From: Halothiobacillus sp.
GTDB lineage: Bacteria; Pseudomonadota; Gammaproteobacteria; Halothiobacillales; Halothiobacillaceae
Reading direction: 5' to 3'
Length of the DNA stretch: 64,000 nt
Assembly (NCBI GenBank): GCA_023255735.1
Contig: JAGDVP010000001.1
Location: 1 to 64,000 of the forward strand
Position numbers and translations under genes: made by a program
The notes under the pieces: generated by a model
Seen by the model: the letters and a program-made list of their open reading frames with translations, nothing else
The model's database searches: none
Told to the model about the DNA's origin: nothing
Shown: one piece after another, positions 38,066-47,957 of the stretch
How positions within the stretch are numbered: the stretch's first letter is position 1
How the letters are laid out: each line of letters opens with the position of its first letter

Positions 38066-38731
38066 TTAAATTTCGCCTTTTGACCCGCGCTCTAACATTT
38101 CCCACATGGTGTCGCGCACGGCTTTGGTCGATTTAATTAAATCTTCGTTACTGCCCATGTTTTGACCCATTTTTAGCATCATGTCCATGTTGAGGGTGGC
38201 AATCCACAGGGTGCCATCGGCTTTCTGGAAAACCGCAACGCGGCAGGGCAGATAGGCGGCCATGCTAGGAGCAAAATCAACCATTTTGCGGGCAGTTTCC
38301 GGGTTGCAATACGAGGCGATAAACAGGGTGCCGGTTTTGATGCCGCGCGCTTCGAGCTCAGATGATAAGGGCAGCTCACCGACGGCTTTGATGTTGCGCT
38401 CGGTGGCAACCGACTCTAATGCCGCTTTGACATCATCGAGTGTGAGGCCGGGTTGAACTTGCTTCTCCCAAATTGTGGTGTAGCCAATTTCGCCTTTGCT
38501 GGCAATCCAGCGGTTCAACATGACGGCGGTTTCATCGGCAGCACCGGGGGCTAAATTGGCTGCGGCGGCCATTAAGCCTTGGGGATTTTTGTTGATGACT
38601 TCAACAATCGGCTTCATGCCGGAGCTGAGCATACCCGGCATAATTTGCAACATGCCGGGCATAACGGCAAAAAAATAAGCGCCTGCCGCAATCGCTAAAA
38701 TACCAATAAAGGCGAGTAAGTTACGAATCAT
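38066..38731 (-). CDS. DUF302-domain protein with N-terminal TM helix
   Basis: Start inferred at MIRNLLAFIGILAIAAG; DUF302-like LFIASYCNPETARKMVDFAPSMAAYLPCRVAVFQKADGTLWIATLNMDMM. Confidence 0.75.
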   Translation of the reverse strand: MIRNLLAFIGILAIAAGAYFFAVMPGMLQIMPGMLSSGMKPIVEVINKNPQGLMAAAANLAPGAADETAVMLNRWIASKGEIGYTTIWEKQVQPGLTLDDVKAALESVATERNIKAVGELPLSSELEARGIKTGTLFIASYCNPETARKMVDFAPSMAAYLPCRVAVFQKADGTLWIATLNMDMMLKMGQNMGSNEDLIKSTKAVRDTMWEMLERGSKGEI

Positions 38732-38926
38732 GGTGGGGTTTCCTCGACTGGTGAGCCCAAGTCTATTGTGATTTTCTAAAGTGAAAGTTAAAGGCTGGCA
38801 AGGGTACCGCGCTGTGCAGGTAAACCAAGTCAATTATTTTTATTGATGGATGTATTCATGTGATTACAGCTATTAACTATTAGCTTTGCGCTTGGGGTTT
38901 TGCACGGCAATTCTCTGTTTAAGTTT

Positions 38927-39664
38927 CTAACGCGGGGTAAAATCACCAAAACGGAGTTGCAAGGCGGTGAGCGCCACAATCGGGGCGGTTTCGGTGCGCA
39001 GCACGCGTGGTCCCAGCGTGATGGGGGTAAAGCCTTGCGCGCAAGCGGTGGCGATTTCGGTTTGCGTAAACCCGCCCTCGGGGCCGATGAGGACGGCTAT
39101 GCTGCGGGGTGGGGCGGTGGGCATTGGGTTTGTCGCGGTGATTTTGGGGTGCAAAATCCATTTCATCTCGCAGCCGGCGGCTAGGCTAAGCGCCTGCTCG
39201 AAGGGGGTTATGGGGTCGATCAAAGGGATAAAATTGCGCCCAGATTGCTCGCACGCACTAATGGTGATGTCGATAAACCGGCCGTGGCGTTTATCGGCGC
39301 GCTCGCCTTTGAGTTCCACCACGCTGCGCTGGGTGGTGATTGGGGTGATGCGAGAAACCCCCAGCTCGACAGCTTTTTGCACAACCCAATCCATTTTCTC
39401 GCCTTTGCCCATAGCTTGGAGGAGGTGCGTTTCAAGGGGCGACTCGACGCTTTGCTCAAAGGGTTCCCCTAGCGTGACTTGGCCAGACTTTTTATCAAAA
39501 GTAACCACGCCCTCGGCCACGCGGTTGGCGCCATTAAATACGGTGATGCGCTCCCCATCGGATAAGCGCAGCACGTTTTTTAAATAATTAAATTGCGCGG
39601 GCAGTAAGGCCACCTGCTCGCCACTTTGCCATTGGCCGGCTAAATAAACCCTCAGCGCGCACAT
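38927..39664 (-). CDS. rsmE: 16S rRNA m3U1498 methyltransferase RsmE
   Basis: HLLQAMGKGEKMDWVVQKAVELGVSRITPI, LIGPEGGFTQTEI, LGPRVLRTETA; start refined to 39664. Confidence 0.95.
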   Translation of the reverse strand: MCALRVYLAGQWQSGEQVALLPAQFNYLKNVLRLSDGERITVFNGANRVAEGVVTFDKKSGQVTLGEPFEQSVESPLETHLLQAMGKGEKMDWVVQKAVELGVSRITPITTQRSVVELKGERADKRHGRFIDITISACEQSGRNFIPLIDPITPFEQALSLAAGCEMKWILHPKITATNPMPTAPPRSIAVLIGPEGGFTQTEIATACAQGFTPITLGPRVLRTETAPIVALTALQLRFGDFTPR

Positions 39665-39666
39665 GG

Positions 39667-41013
39667 TTAAGCGCGCGTTGCGGCGTTGACCGCGTTGAGG
39701 GTAGTGGTTGCCAGCATTTGCCATTCGGCATCGCTTAAAATATAGGGTGGCATCCAATAGAGTGTGTCACCGAGCGGCCGCAGTAGGACGCCGGCATCCA
39801 GCGCATGGCGATAGGCGCGCTGGCCTCGGCGCTCGCTGCGGGGGAAGGGGTGCCCATTTTTTGCGCATAAATCCATTGCAATCATCATCCCCCGGCGTCG
39901 CACATGCGCAAGGTTTGGGTGCTGGCGCAGGGGGGTAAGCAGGGTTTCTATCATGGCTGACCGAGCCTGGTTGTGTTTAATGACTTGATTTTGCTCGAAC
40001 AAATCGAGCGTGGCGAGTGCGGCCACGCAGGCGAGCGGGTTGCCGGTGTAGCTGTGTGAGTGTAAAAACGCCCGGCTGGCGGGTGCCTCGCAGTAGAAGG
40101 CTTGATACAGCGTTTCGGTTGTGAGCACCGCGCACAGGGGTAAATAGCCGCCGGTAATGCCCTTCGATAAACACAAAATATCCGGCGTGATGTCGGCTTG
40201 CTCGCAGGCAAACAGGGTGCCGGTTCGACCAAAACCGACGGCAATTTCATCCGCAATTAAATGAATATTAAATTCATCACACAGTGCCCGCACCCCAGCT
40301 AAATACGCCGGTTCGTGCATGCGCATGCCGGCTGCGCATTGCACTAAGGGTTCGATAATGAGGGCGGCGACTTCATCGCTGTGATGCAAAAGCAGGGCGC
40401 GCAGGCCGAGCAAGGCGCGCTCGGTTACCATTGCACACGGCTCATCGGGCAGGGCTTGGCGGCAGTCGGGCGAGGGGGCAATGAGCGCAGGCTTGATTAA
40501 TGGGGCGTAGGTTTCACTAAAAATCGCAATGTTGCCGACGCCCAGCGCCCCCAGTGTTTCACCGTGATAGCTGCCCTCAATGGCGATAAAACGGGTTTTG
40601 TTGGGCAAGCCTGTGTTTCGCCAATAGTGAAAACTCATTTTTAGCGCGGCTTCAATGCCGGATGATCCGTTATCGGTGAAAAATACCCGCGTGAGCAACG
40701 CCGGGGTAATCGCTTTTAAGCGTTCTGCCAGCTCAACTACGGGCGCATGGCTAAATCCGGCTAAAATAACGTGCTCAAGGGTATCGAGCTGGGCTTTGAT
40801 GCGCGCGTTAATTGTGGGGTTGGCATGGCCGAATAAATTAACCCACCACGAGCCGATGGCATCTAAATAGCGCCGGCCATCAAAATCGATGAGCCACGCG
40901 CCTTCACCCCGCGCAATGGGGATGGGCGGCAGGGATTCGTGGTCTTTCATTTGCGTGCAGGGGTGCCACAGCACGGCTAAATCGCGGTTAATCCAGGCTT
41001 GATTAAGGCTCAT
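39667..41013 (-). CDS. bioA: Adenosylmethionine-8-amino-7-oxononanoate aminotransferase
   Basis: LWHPCTQMKDHE, FFTDNGSSGIEAALKMSFHYW, LIADEIAVGFGRTGTLFACE, LCLSKGITGGYLPL. Confidence 0.95.
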   Translation of the reverse strand: MSLNQAWINRDLAVLWHPCTQMKDHESLPPIPIARGEGAWLIDFDGRRYLDAIGSWWVNLFGHANPTINARIKAQLDTLEHVILAGFSHAPVVELAERLKAITPALLTRVFFTDNGSSGIEAALKMSFHYWRNTGLPNKTRFIAIEGSYHGETLGALGVGNIAIFSETYAPLIKPALIAPSPDCRQALPDEPCAMVTERALLGLRALLLHHSDEVAALIIEPLVQCAAGMRMHEPAYLAGVRALCDEFNIHLIADEIAVGFGRTGTLFACEQADITPDILCLSKGITGGYLPLCAVLTTETLYQAFYCEAPASRAFLHSHSYTGNPLACVAALATLDLFEQNQVIKHNQARSAMIETLLTPLRQHPNLAHVRRRGMMIAMDLCAKNGHPFPRSERRGQRAYRHALDAGVLLRPLGDTLYWMPPYILSDAEWQMLATTTLNAVNAATRA

Positions 41014-41450
41014 TTTTGGGTTGGTCGGACAAGGAAATTACTGCTATCAATGCCGGTCACCTCAACGATGGTGCCGACGGGGAGATCCTCCCCGAGCACG
41101 CGCCAACGAGAATCGCCTACCCGAACCCAGCCTATGCCATTAACAATTGGGGCTTCGAGTGTGAACTGCCGGCCAATATATTGCTCGCCCCGACGATTGA
41201 GTGTGGGGTGGTCTGAGGTTTGGTTGCGCGGCCGGAAAACACGGCGCCCCAAAAGCACCGTCAACACGGAGAGCACAGCAAACAAACTTAACTGAACAGG
41301 CCAGCCCAAACCGGGCATAAAAAACACGGTGCCGCCAACGATGAGCGCGGCGCCGCCCATCCATAAAAAGAAGCTAGATGGCGCAAAAATTTCAACGACG
41401 GCCAGCATTAAGCCCACAATAAACCAGCCCCAATAATCAAATTGAATCAT
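41010..41450 (-). CDS. NfeD family membrane protein
   Basis: Short NfeD: TM region plus OB-fold C-terminus; 4-nt overlap with bioA, downstream of a slipin gene. Confidence 0.85.
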   Translation of the reverse strand: MIQFDYWGWFIVGLMLAVVEIFAPSSFFLWMGGAALIVGGTVFFMPGLGWPVQLSLFAVLSVLTVLLGRRVFRPRNQTSDHPTLNRRGEQYIGRQFTLEAPIVNGIGWVRVGDSRWRVLGEDLPVGTIVEVTGIDSSNFLVRPTQK

Positions 41451-41486
41451 GATGGTCTGCCCGCTGTGCCGAAGTGAATCACCGTC

Positions 41487-41840
41487 TTATTGCGCGATTT
41501 GCCAACCATCGCTGCCTTTAACGAGGTGGAGCATGCGCGTGCTTTTTTGTGCACCGGCAAAAGGGGTGTTGACTTCGGTTTCAACATTGCAATTAAAGCC
41601 GGAGCCTGCTTCATCCTTTTGGCAGCCTAGGTTTTTAACCGATTTAATTTCAACCTTGGCCATTGCCGCACTAATTTGTGCGCCGCCGCCCATGCTGCTC
41701 GCCTGTGCCATCGCCTTGCTCATGCCCGCTTTTAAGGCCTGCTCAATATCGCTGGAGGAGGGTGCACCGCCCGAGCAGGCGGTTAACGCCAGTGCAGTCG
41801 ATAAAATTAAAGTTGTGAAGTACATTTTGCGCATAAACAA
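41487..41840 (-). CDS. Small predicted lipoprotein
   Basis: Signal peptide with lipobox LALTACSGG; 117 aa. Confidence 0.75.
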   Translation of the reverse strand: MFMRKMYFTTLILSTALALTACSGGAPSSSDIEQALKAGMSKAMAQASSMGGGAQISAAMAKVEIKSVKNLGCQKDEAGSGFNCNVETEVNTPFAGAQKSTRMLHLVKGSDGWQIAQ

Positions 41841-41861
41841 TTCCCAAATCAGTGGTTGACG

Positions 41862-42773
41862 TTAAGCCGGCTTTTTGAATGCTTCTTTGGCGAGTTCAGC
41901 AATGCCTTCCAGCGAGCCCAACATGTTGCTGGCTTCAATGGGGAGCATGATAACTTTTTGATTCGGCGCCGTGGCAACCGATTGAAAGGCCTCAATATAT
42001 TTGGTGGCGACAAAGTAATTAATCGCCTGCACATTGCCGCCTGCAATGGCTTCACTCACTGATTTTGTGGCGTAGGCTTCGGCTTCAGCCAAGCGCTCAC
42101 GGGCTTCGGCCTCGCGGAATGCAGCTTCTTTGGCGCCTTCGGCCTTCAGGATTTGCGATTGTTTTTCGCCTTCCGCCGTTAAAATAGCCGATTGCCGCTC
42201 GCCTTCGGCTTCTAATATGGAGGCGCGCTTATTCCGTTCCGCCTTCATTTGCCGACCCATGGCTTCGATTAAATCAAAAGGCGGCGTGATGTCTTTAATT
42301 TCAATGCGGGTGATTTTGGTGCCCCAAGGCGAGGTGGCTTCATCCACCACGTTCAGCAGGCGGGCATTGATTTCATCCCGGCGTGACAGCACTTCATCTA
42401 AATCCATGGAGCCCATGACGTTTCGAATATTGGTGATAACCAAATTTAAGATCGCGTAATCGAGCATGTGCACTTCATAAGCGGCGCGGGCAGGATCCAG
42501 CACTTGAAAGAACACCACGCCATCGACTTTAATCATGGCGTTGTCACGGGTAATAATTTCTTGTGAGGCGACATCGAGCACTTGCTCCATCACGTTGATT
42601 TTTCGACCAATCCTCTCGATATACGGCACGATAATGTTTAAGCCCGGCTCTAAGGTTTTGGTGTAGCGACCGAACCGCTCGACGGTATACATCATGCCTT
42701 GCGGGACTTGCTTGATCCCCGCAAATAGGGTGGCTGCGGCTAAAATCAGTAAAACAATGGCAAACGTTCCCAT
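41862..42773 (-). CDS. SPFH/slipin (QmcA-like) paraslipin
   Basis: VPQGMMYTVERFGRYTKTLEPGLNIIVPYIERIGRKINVMEQVLDVASQEIITRDNAMIKVDGVVFFQV. Confidence 0.93.
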   Translation of the reverse strand: MGTFAIVLLILAAATLFAGIKQVPQGMMYTVERFGRYTKTLEPGLNIIVPYIERIGRKINVMEQVLDVASQEIITRDNAMIKVDGVVFFQVLDPARAAYEVHMLDYAILNLVITNIRNVMGSMDLDEVLSRRDEINARLLNVVDEATSPWGTKITRIEIKDITPPFDLIEAMGRQMKAERNKRASILEAEGERQSAILTAEGEKQSQILKAEGAKEAAFREAEARERLAEAEAYATKSVSEAIAGGNVQAINYFVATKYIEAFQSVATAPNQKVIMLPIEASNMLGSLEGIAELAKEAFKKPA

Positions 42774-42867
42774 GAATACGACTCCTTAAAAAATTGCTTA
42801 AATTCCCCATATCTTGAGTGTGCGTATCCTAAATGACAATACCATTGAAACCCGCCGCGGGTTGGAT

Positions 42868-43731
42868 TTAAGCGGGTGGGGTTTGCGGGGCGGTGGGAAG
42901 AACGCCGGCATCTTGGCAAAGGGCAATAATGGGCGCCGCTTGATTCATGGTGTAAAAATGCAGGCTAGGCGCACCAACCCGCACCAGTTCAGCCGTGAGA
43001 TCAACCACCACATCGTGACCAAAGGCTCGCAGGCTCTCTGTGTCATCATGAAACGCTTCGAGCCGTTTGCGCAGCCAGCGGGGTAAATCGGCACCACAGG
43101 CATCCGAAAACCGCGCAAGCTGGGTGTAGTTGCTGATAGGCATAATCCCCGGCACGATCGGAATCGTAATTTGCCGCTTTTCACAGTCATCCACAAAGCG
43201 GCTATACGCCTCTATTGAATAAAAGTATTGGGTGATGGCACCATTCGCGCCTGCATCCACCTTCTCCTTAAAGTGCTGCAAATCAGCCGCAGCATTCAAC
43301 GATTGCGGGTGAAACTCAGGATAAGCGGCCACTTCAATGTGAAACCCGTCACCGCTATGTTCCCGAATAAACGCAACCAACTCACTGGCGTAGCGAAAAT
43401 CGCCCGGATCGCGCATGCCCGAGGGTAAATCGCCCCGCAAGGCGACAATGCGTTTAATGCCCAGCGCTTGGTATTGATCGAGTATGGCCGCAATGCCCGC
43501 GCGGGTGGAGCCGATGCACGATAAATGCGGCGCGGCAGGCACGCCAGACTCTAATTGAATGGCGGTTACGGTAGCAAAACTGCGCTCTTGGGTTGAACCG
43601 CCCGCGCCGAAGGTCACCGAGAAATACTCAGGCCGAAGTGCGGTGGTTAATTCCGTGGTGATGGCGCGCAATTTAGCCGCGCCCTCATCCGATTTGGGCG
43701 GAAAAAACTCGCAAGATAAAGGAATTGTCAT
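42868..43731 (-). CDS. metF: 5,10-methylenetetrahydrofolate reductase
   Basis: SCEFFPPKSDEGAAKL, SVTFGAGGSTQERSF, PHLSCIGSTR, ALRGDLPSG. Confidence 0.96.
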   Translation of the reverse strand: MTIPLSCEFFPPKSDEGAAKLRAITTELTTALRPEYFSVTFGAGGSTQERSFATVTAIQLESGVPAAPHLSCIGSTRAGIAAILDQYQALGIKRIVALRGDLPSGMRDPGDFRYASELVAFIREHSGDGFHIEVAAYPEFHPQSLNAAADLQHFKEKVDAGANGAITQYFYSIEAYSRFVDDCEKRQITIPIVPGIMPISNYTQLARFSDACGADLPRWLRKRLEAFHDDTESLRAFGHDVVVDLTAELVRVGAPSLHFYTMNQAAPIIALCQDAGVLPTAPQTPPA

Positions 43732-43757
43732 GCTGTTGCCTCTGAAGGTAGGCCGGA

Positions 43758-45164
43758 TTAGTACCGGTAGCTATCGGGCTTATAGGGACCATCGACGGAT
43801 ACGCCGAGATACTCGGCTTGCGCGGGGCTCATGCGGGTTAACACTCCGCCAAACCCGGCCACCATGTAGCGTGCTACTTCTTCATCTAAGGCTTTGGGCA
43901 ACACTTCAACCCGCAATAACGCCGCTTGGCGTTCGGCTGTTTGATCGGCAAATTTTTCTCTAAATAAATGCAGCTGCGCCAGCACTTGATTCGCAAATGA
44001 GCCGTCCATGATTCGGCTGGGGTGGCCTGTGGCGTTACCGAGGTTCACTAAACGACCTTCGGATAACAAAATCAGGTAGTTGTCGGTATCGAGGTTGGGC
44101 TCACTGCCGGGGGCAGTTTCGCGGTAAACCTTGTGGACTTGGGGTTTGATTTCTTCCCAGAACCAATTTTTGCGCATAAATTCGGTATCAATTTCGTTAT
44201 CGAAATGGCCGATATTGCTGACCACAGCGCCATTTTTGAGTGCTTTGAGCATCGGCGCATCGCAGACATTAACATTGCCGGTGGTAGTGACGATAAGATC
44301 AATTTTACCGAGTAACGCGTGATCCACGCCGCGGTCATCTCCGGTATTCACGCCATTGAGGTAGGGCGACACCACCTCATAACCATCCATGCAGGCTTGC
44401 ATGGCGCAGATGGGGTCAATTTCAGTGACTTTAACAATCATGCCCTCTTGTCGCAGCGAGGCGGCTGAGCCTTTGCCCACATCGCCGTAACCTATCACCA
44501 GCGCTTGCTTGCCAGAGAGCAAATGATCGGTTGCGCGCTTGATGGCATCATTTAATGAATGACGGCAGCCGTATTTATTATCATTTTTGGATTTGGTGAC
44601 CGAATCATTGACGTTGATGGCGGGGATTTTCAGCGTGCCGGCATTGAGCATGTCGAGCAGGCGATGCACGCCCGTGGTGGTTTCCTCAGAGACGCCATGA
44701 ATGCCCGCAAGGAGCTCTGGGTGTTTTTGGTGAATAACACCCGTTAAATCGCCGCCGTCATCCAAAATTAAGTTCGGCGTCCAGCCATCAGCGCCGCGCA
44801 CGGTTTGCTCAATGCACCACCAATATTCTTCTTCAGTTTCACCTTTCCAAGCAAAAACCGGGATGCCCGCCGCCGCTATGGCCGCTGCCGCATGATCTTG
44901 CGTGGAAAAAATATTGCACGATGACCAGCGCACGCTTGCGCCAAGATCAACCAGAGTTTCAATCAGCACGGCGGTTTGAATCGTCATGTGCAAGCTGCCC
45001 ACGATACGCGCGCCTTTAAGGGGCTGCGCCGCGCGATATTGGGCACGGATGGTCATGAGCGCGGGCATTTCACGCTCGGCAATACGAAGCTCTTTGCGAC
45101 CAAATTCGGCCAGCGAGAGATCGGCGACTTTAAAATCAGTGAAGGGAAGGGCGGGTTTGTTCAT
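43758..45164 (-). CDS. ahcY: S-adenosylhomocysteine hydrolase
   Basis: [66 protein letters not shown]-terminal PDSYRY; start refined to 45164. Confidence 0.97.
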   Translation of the reverse strand: MNKPALPFTDFKVADLSLAEFGRKELRIAEREMPALMTIRAQYRAAQPLKGARIVGSLHMTIQTAVLIETLVDLGASVRWSSCNIFSTQDHAAAAIAAAGIPVFAWKGETEEEYWWCIEQTVRGADGWTPNLILDDGGDLTGVIHQKHPELLAGIHGVSEETTTGVHRLLDMLNAGTLKIPAINVNDSVTKSKNDNKYGCRHSLNDAIKRATDHLLSGKQALVIGYGDVGKGSAASLRQEGMIVKVTEIDPICAMQACMDGYEVVSPYLNGVNTGDDRGVDHALLGKIDLIVTTTGNVNVCDAPMLKALKNGAVVSNIGHFDNEIDTEFMRKNWFWEEIKPQVHKVYRETAPGSEPNLDTDNYLILLSEGRLVNLGNATGHPSRIMDGSFANQVLAQLHLFREKFADQTAERQAALLRVEVLPKALDEEVARYMVAGFGGVLTRMSPAQAEYLGVSVDGPYKPDSYRY

Positions 45165-45184
45165 CGGGTTTTCCTCAGTCCAAC

Positions 45185-45215
45185 AAAAAACCTGCGATAA
45201 GGGGCAGGTTTTTTT
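45185..45215 (-). terminator. Rho-independent terminator between SAH riboswitch and ahcY
   Basis: AAAAAACCTGC...GCAGGTTTTTT with an 8-nt loop; the symmetric hairpin works in both directions. Confidence 0.75.
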
Positions 45216-45238
45216 GAGCGCGGTTGAAATGAAATCCG

Positions 45239-45289
45239 GTTTTCTCAAGCCTCACCCCGAGCCGGGGTTGCAGCGCTCCTTGAGAAAAC
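45239..45289 (-). ncRNA. SAH (S-adenosylhomocysteine) riboswitch aptamer upstream of ahcY
   Basis: Minus strand GTTTTCTCAAGGAGCGCTGCAACCCCGGCTCGGGGTGAGGCTTGAGAAAAC: 11-bp P1 (45279-45289 with 45239-45249), SAH-core AGGAGCGCUGCAAC...GAGGCUUG, internal CCCCG/CGGGG hairpin. Confidence 0.9.
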
Positions 45290-45309
45290 GGCAGGTAATT
45301 GATAAACGA

Positions 45310-46482
45310 TTATAGCCCGGCATCAGCGCGGAGTGCAGCCGCTCGATCGGTTTTTTCCCAGGTAAAATCGGCATCTTCGCGGCCAAAATGGCCATAAGCG
45401 GCGGTTTTAAGATAAATGGGGCGGATTAAATCCAGCATTTTTACAATCCCATACGGGCGTAAATCAAAATGGGTGCGCACCAGTTCAGTGATTTTATGAT
45501 CTGAAATTTTGCCGGTGCCGAAGGTATCAATGCTAATTGAAGTGGGTTCAGCTACGCCAATGGCATAGGAAACTTGGATTTCGCAGCGATCAGCCAAGCC
45601 TGCCGCGACAATATTTTTGGCAACGTAGCGCCCCGCGTAGGCGGCAGACCTGTCCACTTTAGAGGGGTCTTTGCCTGAAAATGCACCCCCCCCGTGTCTT
45701 GCCATGCCACCGTAGGTATCTACGATAATTTTGCGCCCGGTTAAGCCGCAATCGCCCACCGGCCCGCCAATCACAAAATTACCCGTGGGATTGATGTGGT
45801 ATTGAGTGTTGGCATCTAACCAATGCGCGGGCAGGGTCGGCTTGATGATGAGCTCCATCACTGCTTCAATTAAATCGCTCTGGCTCACCTCGGGGCTGTG
45901 TTGCGTTGAAAGCACCACGGCATCAATACCAACGGGCTTGCCTTTTTGATAGCGAAAGGTGATTTGCGATTTCGCATCGGGGCGCAGCCAAGGTAAGGTG
46001 CGGGATTTTCGCACCATGGCTTGGCGCTGCACGAGCCTGTGCGCATAGGTGATGGGCGCAGGCATCAGTACGTCGGTTTCGTTGGTGGCATAACCAAACA
46101 TCAGGCCTTGGTCGCCCGCGCCTTGCTCTTCGGCGGAAAGCTTATCTACCCCTTGGGCAATATCAGAGGATTGTTTGCCGATGGCGTTCAAAACCCCGCA
46201 AGTGTTGCCATCAAAGCCCAGCTCAGAGCTGTTGTAACCAATATCGACAATCACTTTGCGCACGAGCTCGTCCACATCCACCCAGGCAGAGGTGGTCACT
46301 TCACCGGCCAATACCACAAACCCGGTTTTTACCAAGGTTTCGCAGGCTACGCGCGCATGAGGATCTTTGCTCAAAATGGCATCTAAAATGGCATCGGAAA
46401 TTTGATCGGCAATTTTGTCTGGATGGCCTTCGGCAACCGATTCAGAGGTAAATAAGTGGGTATGCTCGCGGTGCGTGCTCAT
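45310..46482 (-). CDS. metK: S-adenosylmethionine synthetase
   Basis: [63 protein letters not shown]. Confidence 0.97.
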   Translation of the reverse strand: MSTHREHTHLFTSESVAEGHPDKIADQISDAILDAILSKDPHARVACETLVKTGFVVLAGEVTTSAWVDVDELVRKVIVDIGYNSSELGFDGNTCGVLNAIGKQSSDIAQGVDKLSAEEQGAGDQGLMFGYATNETDVLMPAPITYAHRLVQRQAMVRKSRTLPWLRPDAKSQITFRYQKGKPVGIDAVVLSTQHSPEVSQSDLIEAVMELIIKPTLPAHWLDANTQYHINPTGNFVIGGPVGDCGLTGRKIIVDTYGGMARHGGGAFSGKDPSKVDRSAAYAGRYVAKNIVAAGLADRCEIQVSYAIGVAEPTSISIDTFGTGKISDHKITELVRTHFDLRPYGIVKMLDLIRPIYLKTAAYGHFGREDADFTWEKTDRAAALRADAGL

Positions 46483-46600
46483 GAACAAAATCCTTAACGG
46501 GTGGATAGTTTGAAATCGGCGCAGAGTTTAGCAGGCTTGGCGCCGGTTTTTTGGGTGGTATGCGAGCAAAACCCCCGTGCGAGACAGGGGCAATCGGGTT

Positions 46601-47437
46601 TTAATAGCCGAAGGTGCCTTCAAGCAATTTTTCACTGCCCGCGTATTCTTGATCATTAGCCGGGGTGAACGCGCGCAATTGAGATGCTTTAAGCAACGCC
46701 TCGCCAGCAGGCGTTTGACTTAAGCTAATCAGCGCGTTTTGCAAGGCTTCCTTCGTGGCTGGGGACACAGCCGGGCTGACGCTAACCGCCAAAAAGGGCA
46801 AAGGCGCTGTCGTTGTGACTGTATTTAAGTTTGGGTATCCGGCGGCGATCGGGGTGGGAATAATAGCCGCATCAACCGCGCCACTGAGCACGGCATCAGC
46901 CGCCTCTCGGTTCGATTCTTTGGTCACTAAAATGGGCTGCTGCACGGGGTTGGGGAATAATTGATACAAGGTGAGCGCGCTCACCGAAGGTGAAGGCTGC
47001 ACCGCGATTTTTTTGTTAATTAATTCAGAGGGGTCAAGTACCGCGTTGTTGGGGCCGGTGACGAGCGATTGCGTGACCGTGCCCTTAAGTTTTGCGATGA
47101 CATGCCAATGCTGGCGTTGCACGCGAAAATCTGTCGTCGGTGCCGCATCAAGCGCAATATCAAAAGGCGATCCGGTGCGTGTGGCCTGCCAGAATGCCAG
47201 ATAGTTAGGGAAGGTTTCGATTGTAATCGGCGTGCCGGTAAGCTCGCTGATTTTTGCCACCAATGGGCCAAAAGATTTCTCAATTTCGGCTTGCGGTAAA
47301 AACGGCGGGATCGCAAATTTCAACGCGCCCGCCTGCGCCGAGACGCCAAACACAAGGCCAATTATAAGCAAAGTGCTTTGGATCAGTAAGCCCCACATGC
47401 GGCGGCGGTGGTGTCTGATGGGTTGATAATTAAGCAT
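46601..47437 (-). CDS. PhnD-like phosphate/phosphonate-type ABC transporter substrate-binding protein
   Basis: Signal peptide; LKFAIPPFLPQAEIEKSFGPLVAKISELTGTPITIETFPNYLAFWQATRTGSPFDIALD, EAADAVLSGAVDAAIIP. Confidence 0.75.
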   Translation of the reverse strand: MLNYQPIRHHRRRMWGLLIQSTLLIIGLVFGVSAQAGALKFAIPPFLPQAEIEKSFGPLVAKISELTGTPITIETFPNYLAFWQATRTGSPFDIALDAAPTTDFRVQRQHWHVIAKLKGTVTQSLVTGPNNAVLDPSELINKKIAVQPSPSVSALTLYQLFPNPVQQPILVTKESNREAADAVLSGAVDAAIIPTPIAAGYPNLNTVTTTAPLPFLAVSVSPAVSPATKEALQNALISLSQTPAGEALLKASQLRAFTPANDQEYAGSEKLLEGTFGY

Positions 47438-47957
47438 TTTGATGATGTCCTTTAAGCTGAATTTTAGTTTTTTACGATAAGCGCCCTGCCGAGGCCAATT
47501 GAACCCCCGCCTTGGCATAGGAAGGTTGGCTGCAAGCCTTGAGTTTCCAAACGCAAAGCCGCGCGAAGACCGTTCAAGCGAAGGGTTTTCAATCGGGTGT
47601 TATCAAAAAGTAAAACGCGCTTTTTGTCCAATGCTGACTTGGCGTGGTTCCATAGGCGAAATTAATCAGGCGGCTGACCTCGTCCCGCGGCACTGTAAAC
47701 CGCAGGTAAATGCCGCCGCCGCCGCCCGTGCTCGGTTTATGAGCGCTGTAAATACCGCTAAACGCGCCGTTGCTGGCATTTCCCTCGAAAAACTCATGAT
47801 TCACTTGGTTGCCAACTGAGGCATTTGCGGTAACAATGCGAAAAGTTTTAGTTACCTATGGGCGCCCCCCGTCATTTTTAATTGGACGTGTTTGTTTTAT
47901 GGGGCGTGGTAATTCAGTTTGCATCCTTACCTTTGAACTTTAAGACTGGAGAGACTT

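Noticed and set aside
47589-47804. 71-aa minus ORF between the PhnD-like gene and tkt
   Set aside because: No recognisable domain or SD; too weak to call.
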